A stretch of DNA of 64,000 nt from Leptospira wolbachii serovar Codice str. CDC (GTDB lineage Bacteria > Spirochaetota > Leptospiria > Leptospirales > Leptospiraceae), in the NCBI RefSeq assembly GCF_000332515.2, contig NZ_AOGZ02000014.1, positions 1-64,000 of the forward strand. Reading direction: 5' to 3'. This document shows, piece after piece, positions 1 through 8,888 of the stretch. A model generated the notes under the pieces. It had not been told where the DNA came from. It saw only the letters and a list, made by a program, of their open reading frames with translations, and ran no database searches. Numbering within the stretch: the stretch's first letter is position 1; every line of letters begins with the position of its first letter. A program made the translations under genes and the position numbers.

Positions 1-1087
1 ACGCGTAGATTATGGTTTCCTTAGAGTTTTTAGTTATGTTACCCTTCGGGCCATGATGGCGGGTCTCACTTCCATGTTTATCACCTTTCTTTTTGGAAAG
101 GCTTTGATTTCCTTCCTTCTTTCCTTGAAGTTTCGAGAATCAGTCCGTAACGATGGACCGCAGTCTCATGCTGCCAAATCGGGAACTCCTACTATGGGAG
201 GACTCATTATGATTCTCTCTCTGACCGTCTCCACTCTGTTATGGGGGAATCTCGCCAATTTAAATGTTTTGTTACTTCTAGTATCAGCCATTCTATTTGC
301 AGGACTTGGTTTTACAGATGATTATATGAAGTCTGTGAAAAAAATCAAAGGGGGCATGAGGGCAAGAACCAAATTTCTTGTAACCATCTTCTTTGCAGTC
401 TCCATTACAACGCTTTACTTTTACTTTACCGGAAAATCAAACTTGATCGCCACCAAAGGTGTTGTCTTTACCATCACGGATTTATTTTTACCGTTTGTAA
501 AAGGTCCTGTTTGGAATTTAGGGTTTCTTGCTGTTCCCTTCGCCATCATCGTGTTAATTGGAAGCTCCCATGCAGTGAATCTTACCGATGGACTAGATGG
601 TCTTGCTTCGGGGACTGTTGTGATTGCAACAGCTACCTTTGCTCTCATTTCTTATGTATCAGGAACTCCTTCTGCGGCAAACTATTTGCACATTCCTTAC
701 CTTCCGGGTTCCCATGAGTATGCGGTTTTCCTGGCAGGACTTTCCGGGGCTTTACTTGGATTCTTATGGTTCAATTGCCATCCAGCTCAAGTGTTTATGG
801 GAGATACTGGTTCCTTATTTTTAGGCTCCACTCTTGGTCTTGTTGCCATTATGTTAAAAAAAGAAATCCTTCTTGTGATCCTGGGAGGTATCTTTGTTGC
901 GGAAGCGGTAAGTGTAATCTTACAAGTGGGTTCATTCAAACTTACGGGAAAACGAATCTTTAAAATGGCCCCTTTACACCACCATTTTGAATTGTCTGGT
1001 TGGTCGGAAGAAAAAGTTGTGATTCGTTTTTGGATCATCGGAATCATTCTTGCTATCATTACCTTGTCTACTCTTAAGATTCAATAG
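1..1087 (+). CDS. mraY: Phospho-N-acetylmuramoyl-pentapeptide transferase, 5'-truncated by window edge
   Basis: Integral membrane enzyme that transfers phospho-MurNAc-pentapeptide from UDP to undecaprenyl phosphate, giving lipid I, the first membrane step of peptidoglycan synthesis. The frame is open to base 2, so the true start lies left of the window: the codons before the first ATG (53) read [17 protein letters not shown], which matches the usual MraY N-terminus. Family motifs are intact: [17 protein letters not shown], the Asp pair in [30 protein letters not shown] and the PLHHHFE loop. Around ten hydrophobic segments are visible. It is followed after 22 bases by ftsW, then murG and murC, so it is part of a division/cell-wall operon. 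Very sure of the function. Confidence 0.97.
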   Translation, partial: RVDYGFLRVFSYVTLRAMMAGLTSMFITFLFGKALISFLLSLKFRESVRNDGPQSHAAKSGTPTMGGLIMILSLTVSTLLWGNLANLNVLLLLVSAILFAGLGFTDDYMKSVKKIKGGMRARTKFLVTIFFAVSITTLYFYFTGKSNLIATKGVVFTITDLFLPFVKGPVWNLGFLAVPFAIIVLIGSSHAVNLTDGLDGLASGTVVIATATFALISYVSGTPSAANYLHIPYLPGSHEYAVFLAGLSGALLGFLWFNCHPAQVFMGDTGSLFLGSTLGLVAIMLKKEILLVILGGIFVAEAVSVILQVGSFKLTGKRIFKMAPLHHHFELSGWSEEKVVIRFWIIGIILAIITLSTLKIQ

Positions 1088-1109
1088 TCGACAGGGTTAG
1101 ACAACATTT

Positions 1110-2258
1110 ATGGAAATTTACAGGTCAATACAAAACCTCTTTCGATTTGGAAACTCGAGGTTTGATGGACCTGTCTTGTATGGAATTTTTTTTCTATTTG
1201 GAATGGGCATTGTCATTATGTACAGTGCCTCTGTTATTCCCGCCGAACGTGAATTTTCCGATCCTAATTACTATTTAAACAAACAATTGTTATGGGGAAC
1301 TCTTGGAGTAATTATTTTTTTGGTTTTTAGCCAAATTCCTTACCAATTTCTTGTGAAGTGGTCGTTTGTTTTTTCTGTTCTTAGTTTGTTATTACTCATT
1401 TCGGTATTTATTCCTGGCCTCGGAAAATCAGTAGGTACGAGTTATGGAAGGAGTTTTAATCGTTGGATCCAAATTGGAGGAGTCCAAATCCAACCTTCCG
1501 AATTTTCAAAGATTAGTATTTTACTTTTTTCTTCTTATTTCTTTTATAACTTTGATTTTAAAAAAGTAAAATGGGACAGAAAGAAAATTGTATCTGTCTT
1601 ATTGATTTTTGCCACATTAGTGCTGATTGTGATCGAACCTGCCTTTGGAACAACTATTGAGCTTCTACTTGTTTTATTTTTCTTTGTTCTACTTGCAGGT
1701 TTTCCTATGAAACGTCTTTTCATTTTGGGAGCTTCGGTTTTGCCTCTGCTTGTAGTTCTTGTGACCCAAGTGGGATATCGTAAAAAACGTTTAGAGATTT
1801 GGCTTGATCCTTATAAATTTCGATTTGATGAAGGCCACCAGTTAGTGACAAGTTTTCGTGCCTTCTTTGATGGAGGGAGTTTTGGTCGTCCCGTAGGTTC
1901 AGGTTATGCCCACAGGTATTTGGCCTATAGCCATACTGACTTTGTGATGGCCTCTTTTGTGGAAGATTTTGGATTTTTGGGGTTTTTGTTATTTCTGACC
2001 GTAGTGATTTTTCTATTTATTAGAATCTATTTTTTACTGCAGCGTTTAAAGGACAAACTAGGATTCTTTTTAGGTTCAGGGATACTCATCCTTTTTGGAT
2101 TCCAAACCATTTTGAATCTTTTTGTTGTGACAGGGATTGTTCCTGTTACTGGAATTTCGTTACCTTTTTTAAGTTATGGAGGATCCTCTCTTATAACAAT
2201 TTTTATCCTATTCGGAATTCTTGCCAACATCACTAGTAAAGAGAATTTGGTATTATGA
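1110..2258 (+). CDS. ftsW: FtsW-type SEDS peptidoglycan glycosyltransferase
   Basis: SEDS-family polytopic membrane protein (382 residues, about ten transmembrane segments) that polymerises lipid II at the division septum with a partner class b PBP. Visible signatures are the N-terminal IVMYSASV segment, the QPSEFSK motif in the middle, GSGYAHRYLAYSHTDFVMA with the conserved Asp/Glu loop (FVEDFGFLG), and the terminal PFLSYGGSS motif near residue 351. Placement between mraY and murG favours FtsW over its elongation paralogue RodA. Its TGA overlaps the ATG of murG by four bases (ATGA), suggesting translational coupling. Confidence 0.94.
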   Translation: MEIYRSIQNLFRFGNSRFDGPVLYGIFFLFGMGIVIMYSASVIPAEREFSDPNYYLNKQLLWGTLGVIIFLVFSQIPYQFLVKWSFVFSVLSLLLLISVFIPGLGKSVGTSYGRSFNRWIQIGGVQIQPSEFSKISILLFSSYFFYNFDFKKVKWDRKKIVSVLLIFATLVLIVIEPAFGTTIELLLVLFFFVLLAGFPMKRLFILGASVLPLLVVLVTQVGYRKKRLEIWLDPYKFRFDEGHQLVTSFRAFFDGGSFGRPVGSGYAHRYLAYSHTDFVMASFVEDFGFLGFLLFLTVVIFLFIRIYFLLQRLKDKLGFFLGSGILILFGFQTILNLFVVTGIVPVTGISLPFLSYGGSSLITIFILFGILANITSKENLVL

Positions 2259-3331
2259 GTGGATCCGTATTAATTGCAGCTGGTGGAACCGGTGGACATA
2301 TATCACCAGGAGTGGCACTTGCCGAAGTTTTGGCAGAAAAGATATCCACATTTGGATTTGATGCGGTCTATCTGCATTCTCTTGTGCGTAACAAAGACAA
2401 TCCCGACCTTTTAAATCCGCCGTGTCTTGTTCTTTGGCATAATGTTCCACAGTTAGGTGGCCTACGAACATTAGTGTATCCACTTTTATTTTTGTATCCT
2501 TTTTTAAAAACCATCCTCCTTTTTCATAAGTTAAAAGTGAAGGCAGTGATTGGAATGGGAGGGTATTCTAGCCTTCCTGCCATCCTCTATGCCATTTTAT
2601 TTAGAAAGAAATTATATCTTTGCGAACAAAATTGTGTGCCAGGAAAAATTACACGAATCTTTGCTAAATTTTCTGAAAAGATTGCCTTTAGTTTTCCCTT
2701 AGCGGAAGAATATTCCATTACCGGAAAGACGATTGGAAACCCCATCCGCAAACGTGTGATCCCAGTAACCTTAAACATCCGGCAAAATGAAAACTTGCAC
2801 GAAGGAAAAAAGAATACTGTGAATGTTCTTGTTCTTGGAGGATCCCAAGGGGCAAGGCAACTCAACCAAATGATTCTAAAAGCGATGGAAAATCCCGATA
2901 TAGCAAATAAGTATAAATTCCGTCTGTTGACTGGAACTTCTTTGTATGAAGAAACCAAACGTAAATCAGTTGGGAATGCAGAAATCATTTCTTATGCGAA
3001 TGATATGAAACCCAATTATGAATGGGCAAATATCGTCGTCGCAAGGTCAGGTGCGGGAGTTCTTGCTGAATGTTTGGTTTTTGGTCTTCCTATGATTCTC
3101 ATTCCTTATCCTTATGCCGCAGACAACCACCAAAAGGAAAATGCAAATTATATAGAATCACAAGGTGCTGCAGTGACAATTCATTCCACTTCGGAAGATC
3201 CAACAAGACTTGTGCAGATTTTACTTGGATGGAAAGACCACTCGGAGATTCTTCGAGAAATGGGACATACCTCCTTAGCACTTTCTAATGTAAATGCCGC
3301 TTACCAAACGGTTTCCTATTTTTTTCATTAA
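2255..3331 (+). CDS. murG: UDP-GlcNAc:lipid I N-acetylglucosaminyltransferase
   Basis: GT28/GT-B glycosyltransferase that adds GlcNAc to lipid I on the cytoplasmic face of the membrane, producing lipid II. The glycine-rich GGTGGHISPG loop is at residues 10-19, a second glycine loop (VLGGSQGARQLN) begins the C-terminal Rossmann domain, and the UDP-GlcNAc site appears as RSGAGVLAE followed by the DNHQKENA segment. At 358 residues it has family length. It starts inside the ftsW stop codon and is followed after 21 bases by murC. Confidence 0.97.
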   Translation: MSGSVLIAAGGTGGHISPGVALAEVLAEKISTFGFDAVYLHSLVRNKDNPDLLNPPCLVLWHNVPQLGGLRTLVYPLLFLYPFLKTILLFHKLKVKAVIGMGGYSSLPAILYAILFRKKLYLCEQNCVPGKITRIFAKFSEKIAFSFPLAEEYSITGKTIGNPIRKRVIPVTLNIRQNENLHEGKKNTVNVLVLGGSQGARQLNQMILKAMENPDIANKYKFRLLTGTSLYEETKRKSVGNAEIISYANDMKPNYEWANIVVARSGAGVLAECLVFGLPMILIPYPYAADNHQKENANYIESQGAAVTIHSTSEDPTRLVQILLGWKDHSEILREMGHTSLALSNVNAAYQTVSYFFH

Positions 3332-3352
3332 ACAAAATTGAAGTTTTAACAA

Positions 3353-4780
3353 ATGAAAGGTTCTATTTTATTTTTGGGAATTGGTGGGAGTGGGATGTCA
3401 AGCCTTGCCCACATGGCACTCGACTTAAAACTTTCAGTCCTTGGATATGACAAAAAAAGTTCTGAAACAACTCGGTATTTAGAAAAACGCGGAGCTACCA
3501 TTCAAAATAATATCGAACAGATTCCACTAGAGGGAATTGAAATGGTTGTCTATAGTTCTGCAATTAATGATAAACACAAACAAGTGTTTGATGAGATAAA
3601 GAAGAAGAATATTCCTCTTAAACATAGATCCGAATTTATGCATCTTTTGGTTTCTAACCAAAAATCCATTTCTGTTGCAGGCAGCCATGGGAAAACATCT
3701 ACTACAACCATGGTTTCCCAAATTCTTACGGAATTAGGAATGGATCCTACCATAATGATTGGCGGGGACACTAGTCTTTTAGAAAAACGTGGGGGAAAGA
3801 TCGGAGGAGGAAAGTTTGCTGTATACGAATCAGATGAATCTGACGGAACTTTCCTTGGCCACAAAGCTTCCATACGTCTATTGACAAATATTGACAATGA
3901 TCACTTGGACTATTACAAAACCAGGGAACGTTTAGAAGATGCATTTTTTGAATACATCGCTTTTGGCATAGAAGGGGATGCAGTCTTGTATGCCAATGAT
4001 CCAGGGATTCGGGATGTTCTTATTCATAAAACAAAGGACATCGATTTTTCAAAAAACTTTCGGCTCTATCTTTGTATGGAAAAAAAAGATAAAGAGTCTG
4101 ATTGGTATCTTTCTTTAGAATCGAAACTTCGAGACCAACTGGTTCCGGTTCTCTATCAAATTCAGGAAGATGTTTTGGAATTTGAATTTCTTGGATTTCC
4201 TACCCAATCTTTACAACTCCCTTATCCTGGAATTCACTATCTTACCAATGGCCTTGTGGCTCTTGTCGGTGCATTTGTAGCGGGAGTATCGCCCGATGTT
4301 TCGGCGGGAATTCTCTCTCGTTATATTGGTGTGAAACGAAGACAAGAGGTTCTTGGAATTTGGAATGGGGTCACTGTCATGGACGACTATGGACATCACC
4401 CGACAGAAATTGCAATGGTCATCCGTTCCTTACAGAATAAATTAAAATCGAACGGAAGGCTTGTGGTTCTTTTCCAACCGCATCGTTATACCCGCACGCA
4501 GTTGTTATTAAAAGAGCTGGCAGAGTCTCTTTCTCTTGCAGAAATTCTCTTAATCCTTCCCATTTATTCCGCTGGAGAAACATCCATTTCGGGAATCACT
4601 CACGAATCTTTTTTGCCATTCCTTGATACCAAGAATGCAGAATTTTTAAAAGGTGAAATGGATTTGGATTTAATTACTATCAAATCCAAATTAAAAAAAG
4701 GGGACATGTTACTTTGTTTAGGTGCAGGGAATGTAAGAGACTGGGGCCTTCAGTTATTAGAAGACAAATCTCAGTTATAG
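3353..4780 (+). CDS. murC: UDP-N-acetylmuramate--L-alanine ligase
   Basis: Cytoplasmic ATP-dependent ligase that adds L-Ala to UDP-MurNAc, opening the stem-peptide pathway. The three-domain Mur layout is present: N-terminal UDP-binding domain with GIGGSGMSS at residues 9-17, central ATPase with the P-loop GSHGKTST starting at residue 110, the ESDESDGTF and NIDNDHLDYY segments, and a C-terminal domain with DDYGHHPTEI and FQPHRYTR. At 475 residues it is complete. It is the last gene of the plus-strand mur run and overlaps the end of the convergent purK by six bases. Confidence 0.97.
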   Translation: MKGSILFLGIGGSGMSSLAHMALDLKLSVLGYDKKSSETTRYLEKRGATIQNNIEQIPLEGIEMVVYSSAINDKHKQVFDEIKKKNIPLKHRSEFMHLLVSNQKSISVAGSHGKTSTTTMVSQILTELGMDPTIMIGGDTSLLEKRGGKIGGGKFAVYESDESDGTFLGHKASIRLLTNIDNDHLDYYKTRERLEDAFFEYIAFGIEGDAVLYANDPGIRDVLIHKTKDIDFSKNFRLYLCMEKKDKESDWYLSLESKLRDQLVPVLYQIQEDVLEFEFLGFPTQSLQLPYPGIHYLTNGLVALVGAFVAGVSPDVSAGILSRYIGVKRRQEVLGIWNGVTVMDDYGHHPTEIAMVIRSLQNKLKSNGRLVVLFQPHRYTRTQLLLKELAESLSLAEILLILPIYSAGETSISGITHESFLPFLDTKNAEFLKGEMDLDLITIKSKLKKGDMLLCLGAGNVRDWGLQLLEDKSQL

Positions 4781-5905
4781 ATCATGAAAGCGGGGATTTA
4801 CCTCTTCTAAATTTCCTTTAAAGTTTATATGACCCATCTTTCTTCCTATTTTTGCATCCTTTTTTCCATAAAGATGCAATTGGTACCTATCATCTTTTAG
4901 AAGAGAACGAGCTATTACCAAACTCTCTTTGTATTCATTCCCTAAGATATTTTTCATTAACGTAGGTTTTGGCCTAACATCTGTTGGCGGAAGATTTCCG
5001 GAAATTGCAGAAACATGTAAATGAAATTGAGAAAAACTTTGACAGTCTTGAGTGAAATGTCCCGTGTTGTGAGGTCTCGGCGCAAATTCATTTAAATAAA
5101 TATGGTTTTCTTTCAAAAAGAATTCTACACCCATCGTTCCCACATAGTCCAAAGATTCGGCAAGTTTGCAAGCCATCTCAGTAGCCTCCAAATTTAAGCC
5201 TGTTGGAATTCGTGCAGGATAGATAGAAAGATCCAAAATATGATTTTTGTGTTCGTTTTCTACAGCTCCATAACAAACAATTTCCCCATTTTGAAACCGA
5301 GTGAGGATGATACTTATTTCCTTTTGAAAAGGAATTACTTCCTCAACTAAATACTCTTCATTTCCACTGGCAAAGGCTCTGTCTAAAAAATTTTTGTATT
5401 CGCTCACATCGTTTACTTTGACCTGACCCTTTCCATCATACCCAAAACGTAGTGTTTTGATGATCCAAGGATAGGGAATGTTAATCTCTATTTTTGATGT
5501 GTTTTCTGTTAGGTGGAAAAAACTGGCTGTGCGAAAACCTAACTTACGAAAGTGGGTTTTTTCTAAATATCGGTCTTGGGCAATGACTAGGGCTTTTGGC
5601 GGCGGAAAAATTTGAATCTGTTTTGTTTGTGATTCCAAATACTCTAAAGTGGATTTGGGAATATTTTCAAATTCGAAACTCAAAACATCTATTTTAGAAA
5701 GAAATATTTTTAAACTGGCTAAGTCTTCATAAAAACCAACGGTCGCTACCGCACCAGCCTTTTCAGAAGGAGAGTCCTTATCTGGTGAATAACAAAAAAA
5801 ATCATAACCAAGGGGAAGGGCCTCTAAACACATCATTTGTCCGAGTTGGCCCGAACCCAAAACACCGATTTTTAAATTTTGATTATCTTTAGAGGAGTTG
5901 GTCAT
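4775..5905 (-). CDS. purK: N5-carboxyaminoimidazole ribonucleotide synthase
   Basis: ATP-grasp enzyme of de novo purine synthesis that carboxylates AIR with bicarbonate and ATP to give N5-CAIR, the substrate of PurE. The N-terminus has the dinucleotide-like [16 protein letters not shown] segment. The ATP-grasp core shows [24 protein letters not shown] and the metal-binding [13 protein letters not shown]. 376 residues, complete. Its start lies 17 bases inside the end of purE, so the two are cotranscribed, and it converges on murC. Confidence 0.95.
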   Translation of the reverse strand: MTNSSKDNQNLKIGVLGSGQLGQMMCLEALPLGYDFFCYSPDKDSPSEKAGAVATVGFYEDLASLKIFLSKIDVLSFEFENIPKSTLEYLESQTKQIQIFPPPKALVIAQDRYLEKTHFRKLGFRTASFFHLTENTSKIEINIPYPWIIKTLRFGYDGKGQVKVNDVSEYKNFLDRAFASGNEEYLVEEVIPFQKEISIILTRFQNGEIVCYGAVENEHKNHILDLSIYPARIPTGLNLEATEMACKLAESLDYVGTMGVEFFLKENHIYLNEFAPRPHNTGHFTQDCQSFSQFHLHVSAISGNLPPTDVRPKPTLMKNILGNEYKESLVIARSLLKDDRYQLHLYGKKDAKIGRKMGHINFKGNLEEVNPRFHDL

Positions 5906-6386
5906 TTTTAGAAAGTGCTAACTTACGATTGTTGTCTGCATAAGATTCTAATTTTTTGTGTAGTGTCGGGTCGAGTAAAGATAAAATGCGTACAGCAAGT
6001 AAACCTGCGTTGGCGGCACCACTCGTTCCAATCGCTAATGTGGCAACAGGGACTCCTTTGGGCATCTGCACAATCGATAATAAACTATCCATTCCATTCA
6101 GTGCTTTGGATTGCACAGGAACACCTAATACTGGCAATGTGGTGAGGGCTGCTGTCATTCCCGGTAAATGGGCGGCACCACCGGCACCGGCAATGATTAC
6201 GCCAAATCCATTTTGTTTTGCCAATTTTGCAAACTCGACCATTCGTTCGGGGGAACGATGCGCTGAAACAATTTCTTTTTCAAAAGGAATTCCAAACTCT
6301 GTCAAAATATCGCAGGCTTCCCTCATAGTTTCCCAATCGGAATGGGAACCCATAATGACAGCTACTTTTGGTAGATTTGTAGGCAT
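5889..6386 (-). CDS. purE: N5-carboxyaminoimidazole ribonucleotide mutase (class I PurE)
   Basis: Moves the carboxylate from N5 to C4 of the imidazole (N5-CAIR to CAIR) in purine synthesis. Class I signatures are GSHSDWETM (residues 13-21), the SAHRSPERM loop with His43, and [11 protein letters not shown] with His73. Presence of PurK directly downstream fits the bacterial class I two-enzyme route rather than the animal class II enzyme. 165 residues. It sits 30 bases after murF in the same orientation. Confidence 0.96.
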   Translation of the reverse strand: MPTNLPKVAVIMGSHSDWETMREACDILTEFGIPFEKEIVSAHRSPERMVEFAKLAKQNGFGVIIAGAGGAAHLPGMTAALTTLPVLGVPVQSKALNGMDSLLSIVQMPKGVPVATLAIGTSGAANAGLLAVRILSLLDPTLHKKLESYADNNRKLALSKNDQLL

Positions 6387-6416
6387 ACGTGTAATCTAGG
6401 AAAGGCCAATTCTTCA

Positions 6417-7796
6417 TCAACCCTTAAATGTTTCTAGGGCCAATACAATTCTTTCCATTTTCATAGACCTTGATCCCTTCACGAGTAAAACAGTTTTTTT
6501 AGGAACAGTAGATTTCACAAATTGAATGAGTTCTTCCACTTCTGTAAAACATTGAGCTCCCGGAACTTTTTTAACCATAGGTTTTGTTTCTTCGCCAAAC
6601 CCAAGTAAGATACCTTTTCCGATTCTTTGGATTTCTTTTCCTACCTCTTCATGATAGTATTTGGAAAACTTACCAAGTTCCTTCATTGAACCTAGGATCC
6701 AAACAATTGGTTTATCCCCCGCAAACTGTTCTGCAGCCCCAATACTCGACAACATGGATTCAGGATTGGCATTATAACAATCATCGATGATGGTAAAGTA
6801 TCCCTTGTTAATATTTAGTCGTTTGTCAGGGCTTTTGTAATTTTGAATTGTATTTGCAATTTGCTCTGGGTCGATTTGAAAATATGTTCCCACAGCTAAC
6901 ATTCCTCTCACATTGCTGAGGAGTTTTGTGCCGGGAAGTTTCCAATGGATCTCTTTTCCTTTCCACTCCAGTCGAAATCCATTTGTTTCAGTTTTCTTTA
7001 TTTTTAGATTCGGTTTTTCTTTATGATTCCAAACCACAAGTTTTATGTTTTGTTTTTTGGATCTTAGTTTTGCCCGATTTAGAAACTCCAAATCATCAGG
7101 AACAAAAAGCACTGAATTTTCTAGCATTCCACTAATGATATCAATTTTTTCGTCAGCAATGGCTTCTCGTGTTTTGAGATTTTCAATATGTGCCGAACCA
7201 ATGTTGGTGATGAGGGCATGCGTGGGTTCCGCAATGAGAGAGAGTCGTTTGATTTCCCCTCTATGGTTCATTCCCAATTCACAAATCACAACCCGAGTCT
7301 CTTCTGTAATCCGAAATAAAGTAAAGGGAAGTCCTATTTCATTGTTATAGTTCTTTTCAGTCACCACAAGGGATTTGTGATTTAAAAAACCAAACAGACC
7401 TCCTAACAAATCTTTAGTGGTTGTTTTCCCTGAGGATCCAGTCACGGCAAGGATGATGGGATTAAATCTCTTTCGATGGTAACGAGAAAGGACTCCGAGT
7501 GCGAGCAAACAATCAGAAACTAAAATTGCCTTAGCTTGATCAGCAACGGATAACTTTTTTAAAATGGGATGATTTCTTTCGCAAAGAAAAGCATGTGCCC
7601 CTTTGGATAAGGCATCTGGTATAAATTCATGACCGTCTCTTGTCCCTCGTAGCGGGACAAACAATGACCCTGGTTTGATTTCGCCAGAAGAGGTTGTGAT
7701 CCATCGGAAGGTAGGATTGTCTGTCCGTTTCCAATCCTGGTCTTTGGAAAACAAACTTAGAATAGTTGACAGGGAATATTCAAATGGTGCGATCAT
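6417..7796 (-). CDS. murF: UDP-N-acetylmuramoyl-tripeptide--D-alanyl-D-alanine ligase
   Basis: ATP-dependent ligase that adds D-Ala-D-Ala to the UDP-MurNAc tripeptide. The Mur ligase P-loop GSSGKTTT starts at Gly120, followed by the NYNNEIGLP segment, the ELGMNHRGEI motif, NIGSAHIEN, and the substrate-binding DDCYNANPESM in the C-terminal half. 459 residues, complete. Unlike the common arrangement it is not next to mraY: it lies on the opposite strand and leads a murF-purE-purK unit, so wall and purine genes are probably cotranscribed. Confidence 0.96.
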   Translation of the reverse strand: MIAPFEYSLSTILSLFSKDQDWKRTDNPTFRWITTSSGEIKPGSLFVPLRGTRDGHEFIPDALSKGAHAFLCERNHPILKKLSVADQAKAILVSDCLLALGVLSRYHRKRFNPIILAVTGSSGKTTTKDLLGGLFGFLNHKSLVVTEKNYNNEIGLPFTLFRITEETRVVICELGMNHRGEIKRLSLIAEPTHALITNIGSAHIENLKTREAIADEKIDIISGMLENSVLFVPDDLEFLNRAKLRSKKQNIKLVVWNHKEKPNLKIKKTETNGFRLEWKGKEIHWKLPGTKLLSNVRGMLAVGTYFQIDPEQIANTIQNYKSPDKRLNINKGYFTIIDDCYNANPESMLSSIGAAEQFAGDKPIVWILGSMKELGKFSKYYHEEVGKEIQRIGKGILLGFGEETKPMVKKVPGAQCFTEVEELIQFVKSTVPKKTVLLVKGSRSMKMERIVLALETFKG

Positions 7797-7810
7797 AGCT
7801 TCTACGCCAG

Positions 7811-7827
7811 TTTCTTTCAGAAAGAAA
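7811..7827. promoter_or_regulatory. Palindrome in the murF / oxidoreductase divergent intergenic region
   Basis: TTTCTTTC, one base, GAAAGAAA: a perfect inverted repeat with 8-base arms in the 51-base gap between the divergent starts of murF and the Gfo/Idh gene. Symmetry and location fit an operator. The arms are purine/pyrimidine tracts of simple composition, so chance is possible. Confidence 0.3.
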
Positions 7828-7847
7828 GATTTGGAAGAAAAAGATAA

Positions 7848-8888
7848 ATGAAACGATCCAAAATCAAAACCATCCTGATTGGCCTAGGACGGATTTGTTC
7901 CAGTTTAGAGGAGGATCCATTTCGTAAAAAACCCTGCACCCATATGGGGGTATTGGCCTCAGAATGGGGAAAAGATCGGTTCGAATTTGTTTTGGGGTTA
8001 GATACCAAGTCTGAAAAATGCGAATCATTCCAATCCTTTTGGAAGGAAAAAACCGAAATCATAAGCTCTGATCCCACAAAAGTTACGCTACCAAAATCGA
8101 TCCAATTAGCTGTGATTTCCACCCCGAGTGCCTACCATGAAGAATGGGCCAAACACTGCATTCGCCAAGGGATCCCAAACCTCCTCATTGAAAAGCCTGT
8201 GGCTCTCACTGAATCTGGGGCCAAACGAATTCAAAAACTCGCAAAAAAAAACAATACTCGAATATGGATCAATCATGAAAGGCGATACCACCCAAGTTAC
8301 CAATATGTAAGAGACCAACTAACAACTGGAAAATTGGGGAACCTGAAATCCCTTCGTGCCTCAGTATTTACCTCAGCAAAAAATCCAGGTCTTGCATTTT
8401 CAAAACTAGGTGGAGGACCTTTACTTCATGACGGGACACATGCGGTAGATCTGATCCATTGGATTCTCGGAAAACCAAAGTTAGTGGATGCGAAATTAGA
8501 AAGTCCTAAAAAGAATTCCATCGAATCAAGAGCTGTGGCCTGGTTCCGAAGCAAATCAGGTGTAGATGTTTTTTTAGATGTAGCGGGCGAAAGAGACTAT
8601 TTTCAATTTGAACTCGACATCCATACAGACACTCATAGAATTATTTGTTCCAATGATGGTTTTCAGTTTTATCAATCAGAAACATCAAAATTGTACAAAG
8701 GATTTCGAAGTTTAGTTCCCTATCTTCCACCTCAGTTTCCAAAGCCAGAAACAGCAAACGCGTTTATCGGAATTTATGATGAAATCTTTCAAGTGATTAT
8801 GGGGAATAAAAATACGATGGAAGGGACTCTTTCTGACAATATCGAGATTCTAAACTTGATAGAATCAATTTACAGGCGAAAACAATGA
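7848..8888 (+). CDS. Gfo/Idh/MocA-family NAD(P)-dependent oxidoreductase
   Basis: Predicted soluble sugar- or cyclitol-type dehydrogenase; the substrate cannot be told from sequence. The N-terminal Rossmann domain opens with ILIGLGRI. The family's EKP motif (LIEKPVAL), with its catalytic/nicotinamide-site Lys, is present, followed by INHERRYHPSYQ and the C-terminal GGGPLLHDGTHAVDLIHW segment carrying the conserved Asp and His. 346 residues. It overlaps the next gene (UbiB-type kinase) by four bases, so the two are translationally coupled. Confidence 0.85.
   Translation: MKRSKIKTILIGLGRICSSLEEDPFRKKPCTHMGVLASEWGKDRFEFVLGLDTKSEKCESFQSFWKEKTEIISSDPTKVTLPKSIQLAVISTPSAYHEEWAKHCIRQGIPNLLIEKPVALTESGAKRIQKLAKKNNTRIWINHERRYHPSYQYVRDQLTTGKLGNLKSLRASVFTSAKNPGLAFSKLGGGPLLHDGTHAVDLIHWILGKPKLVDAKLESPKKNSIESRAVAWFRSKSGVDVFLDVAGERDYFQFELDIHTDTHRIICSNDGFQFYQSETSKLYKGFRSLVPYLPPQFPKPETANAFIGIYDEIFQVIMGNKNTMEGTLSDNIEILNLIESIYRRKQ

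Noticed and set aside
5956..6399. 147-residue plus-strand frame opposite purE
   Set aside because: Antisense shadow of a strongly conserved purE; Pro/Ala/Ser-rich composition typical of mirrored codons.
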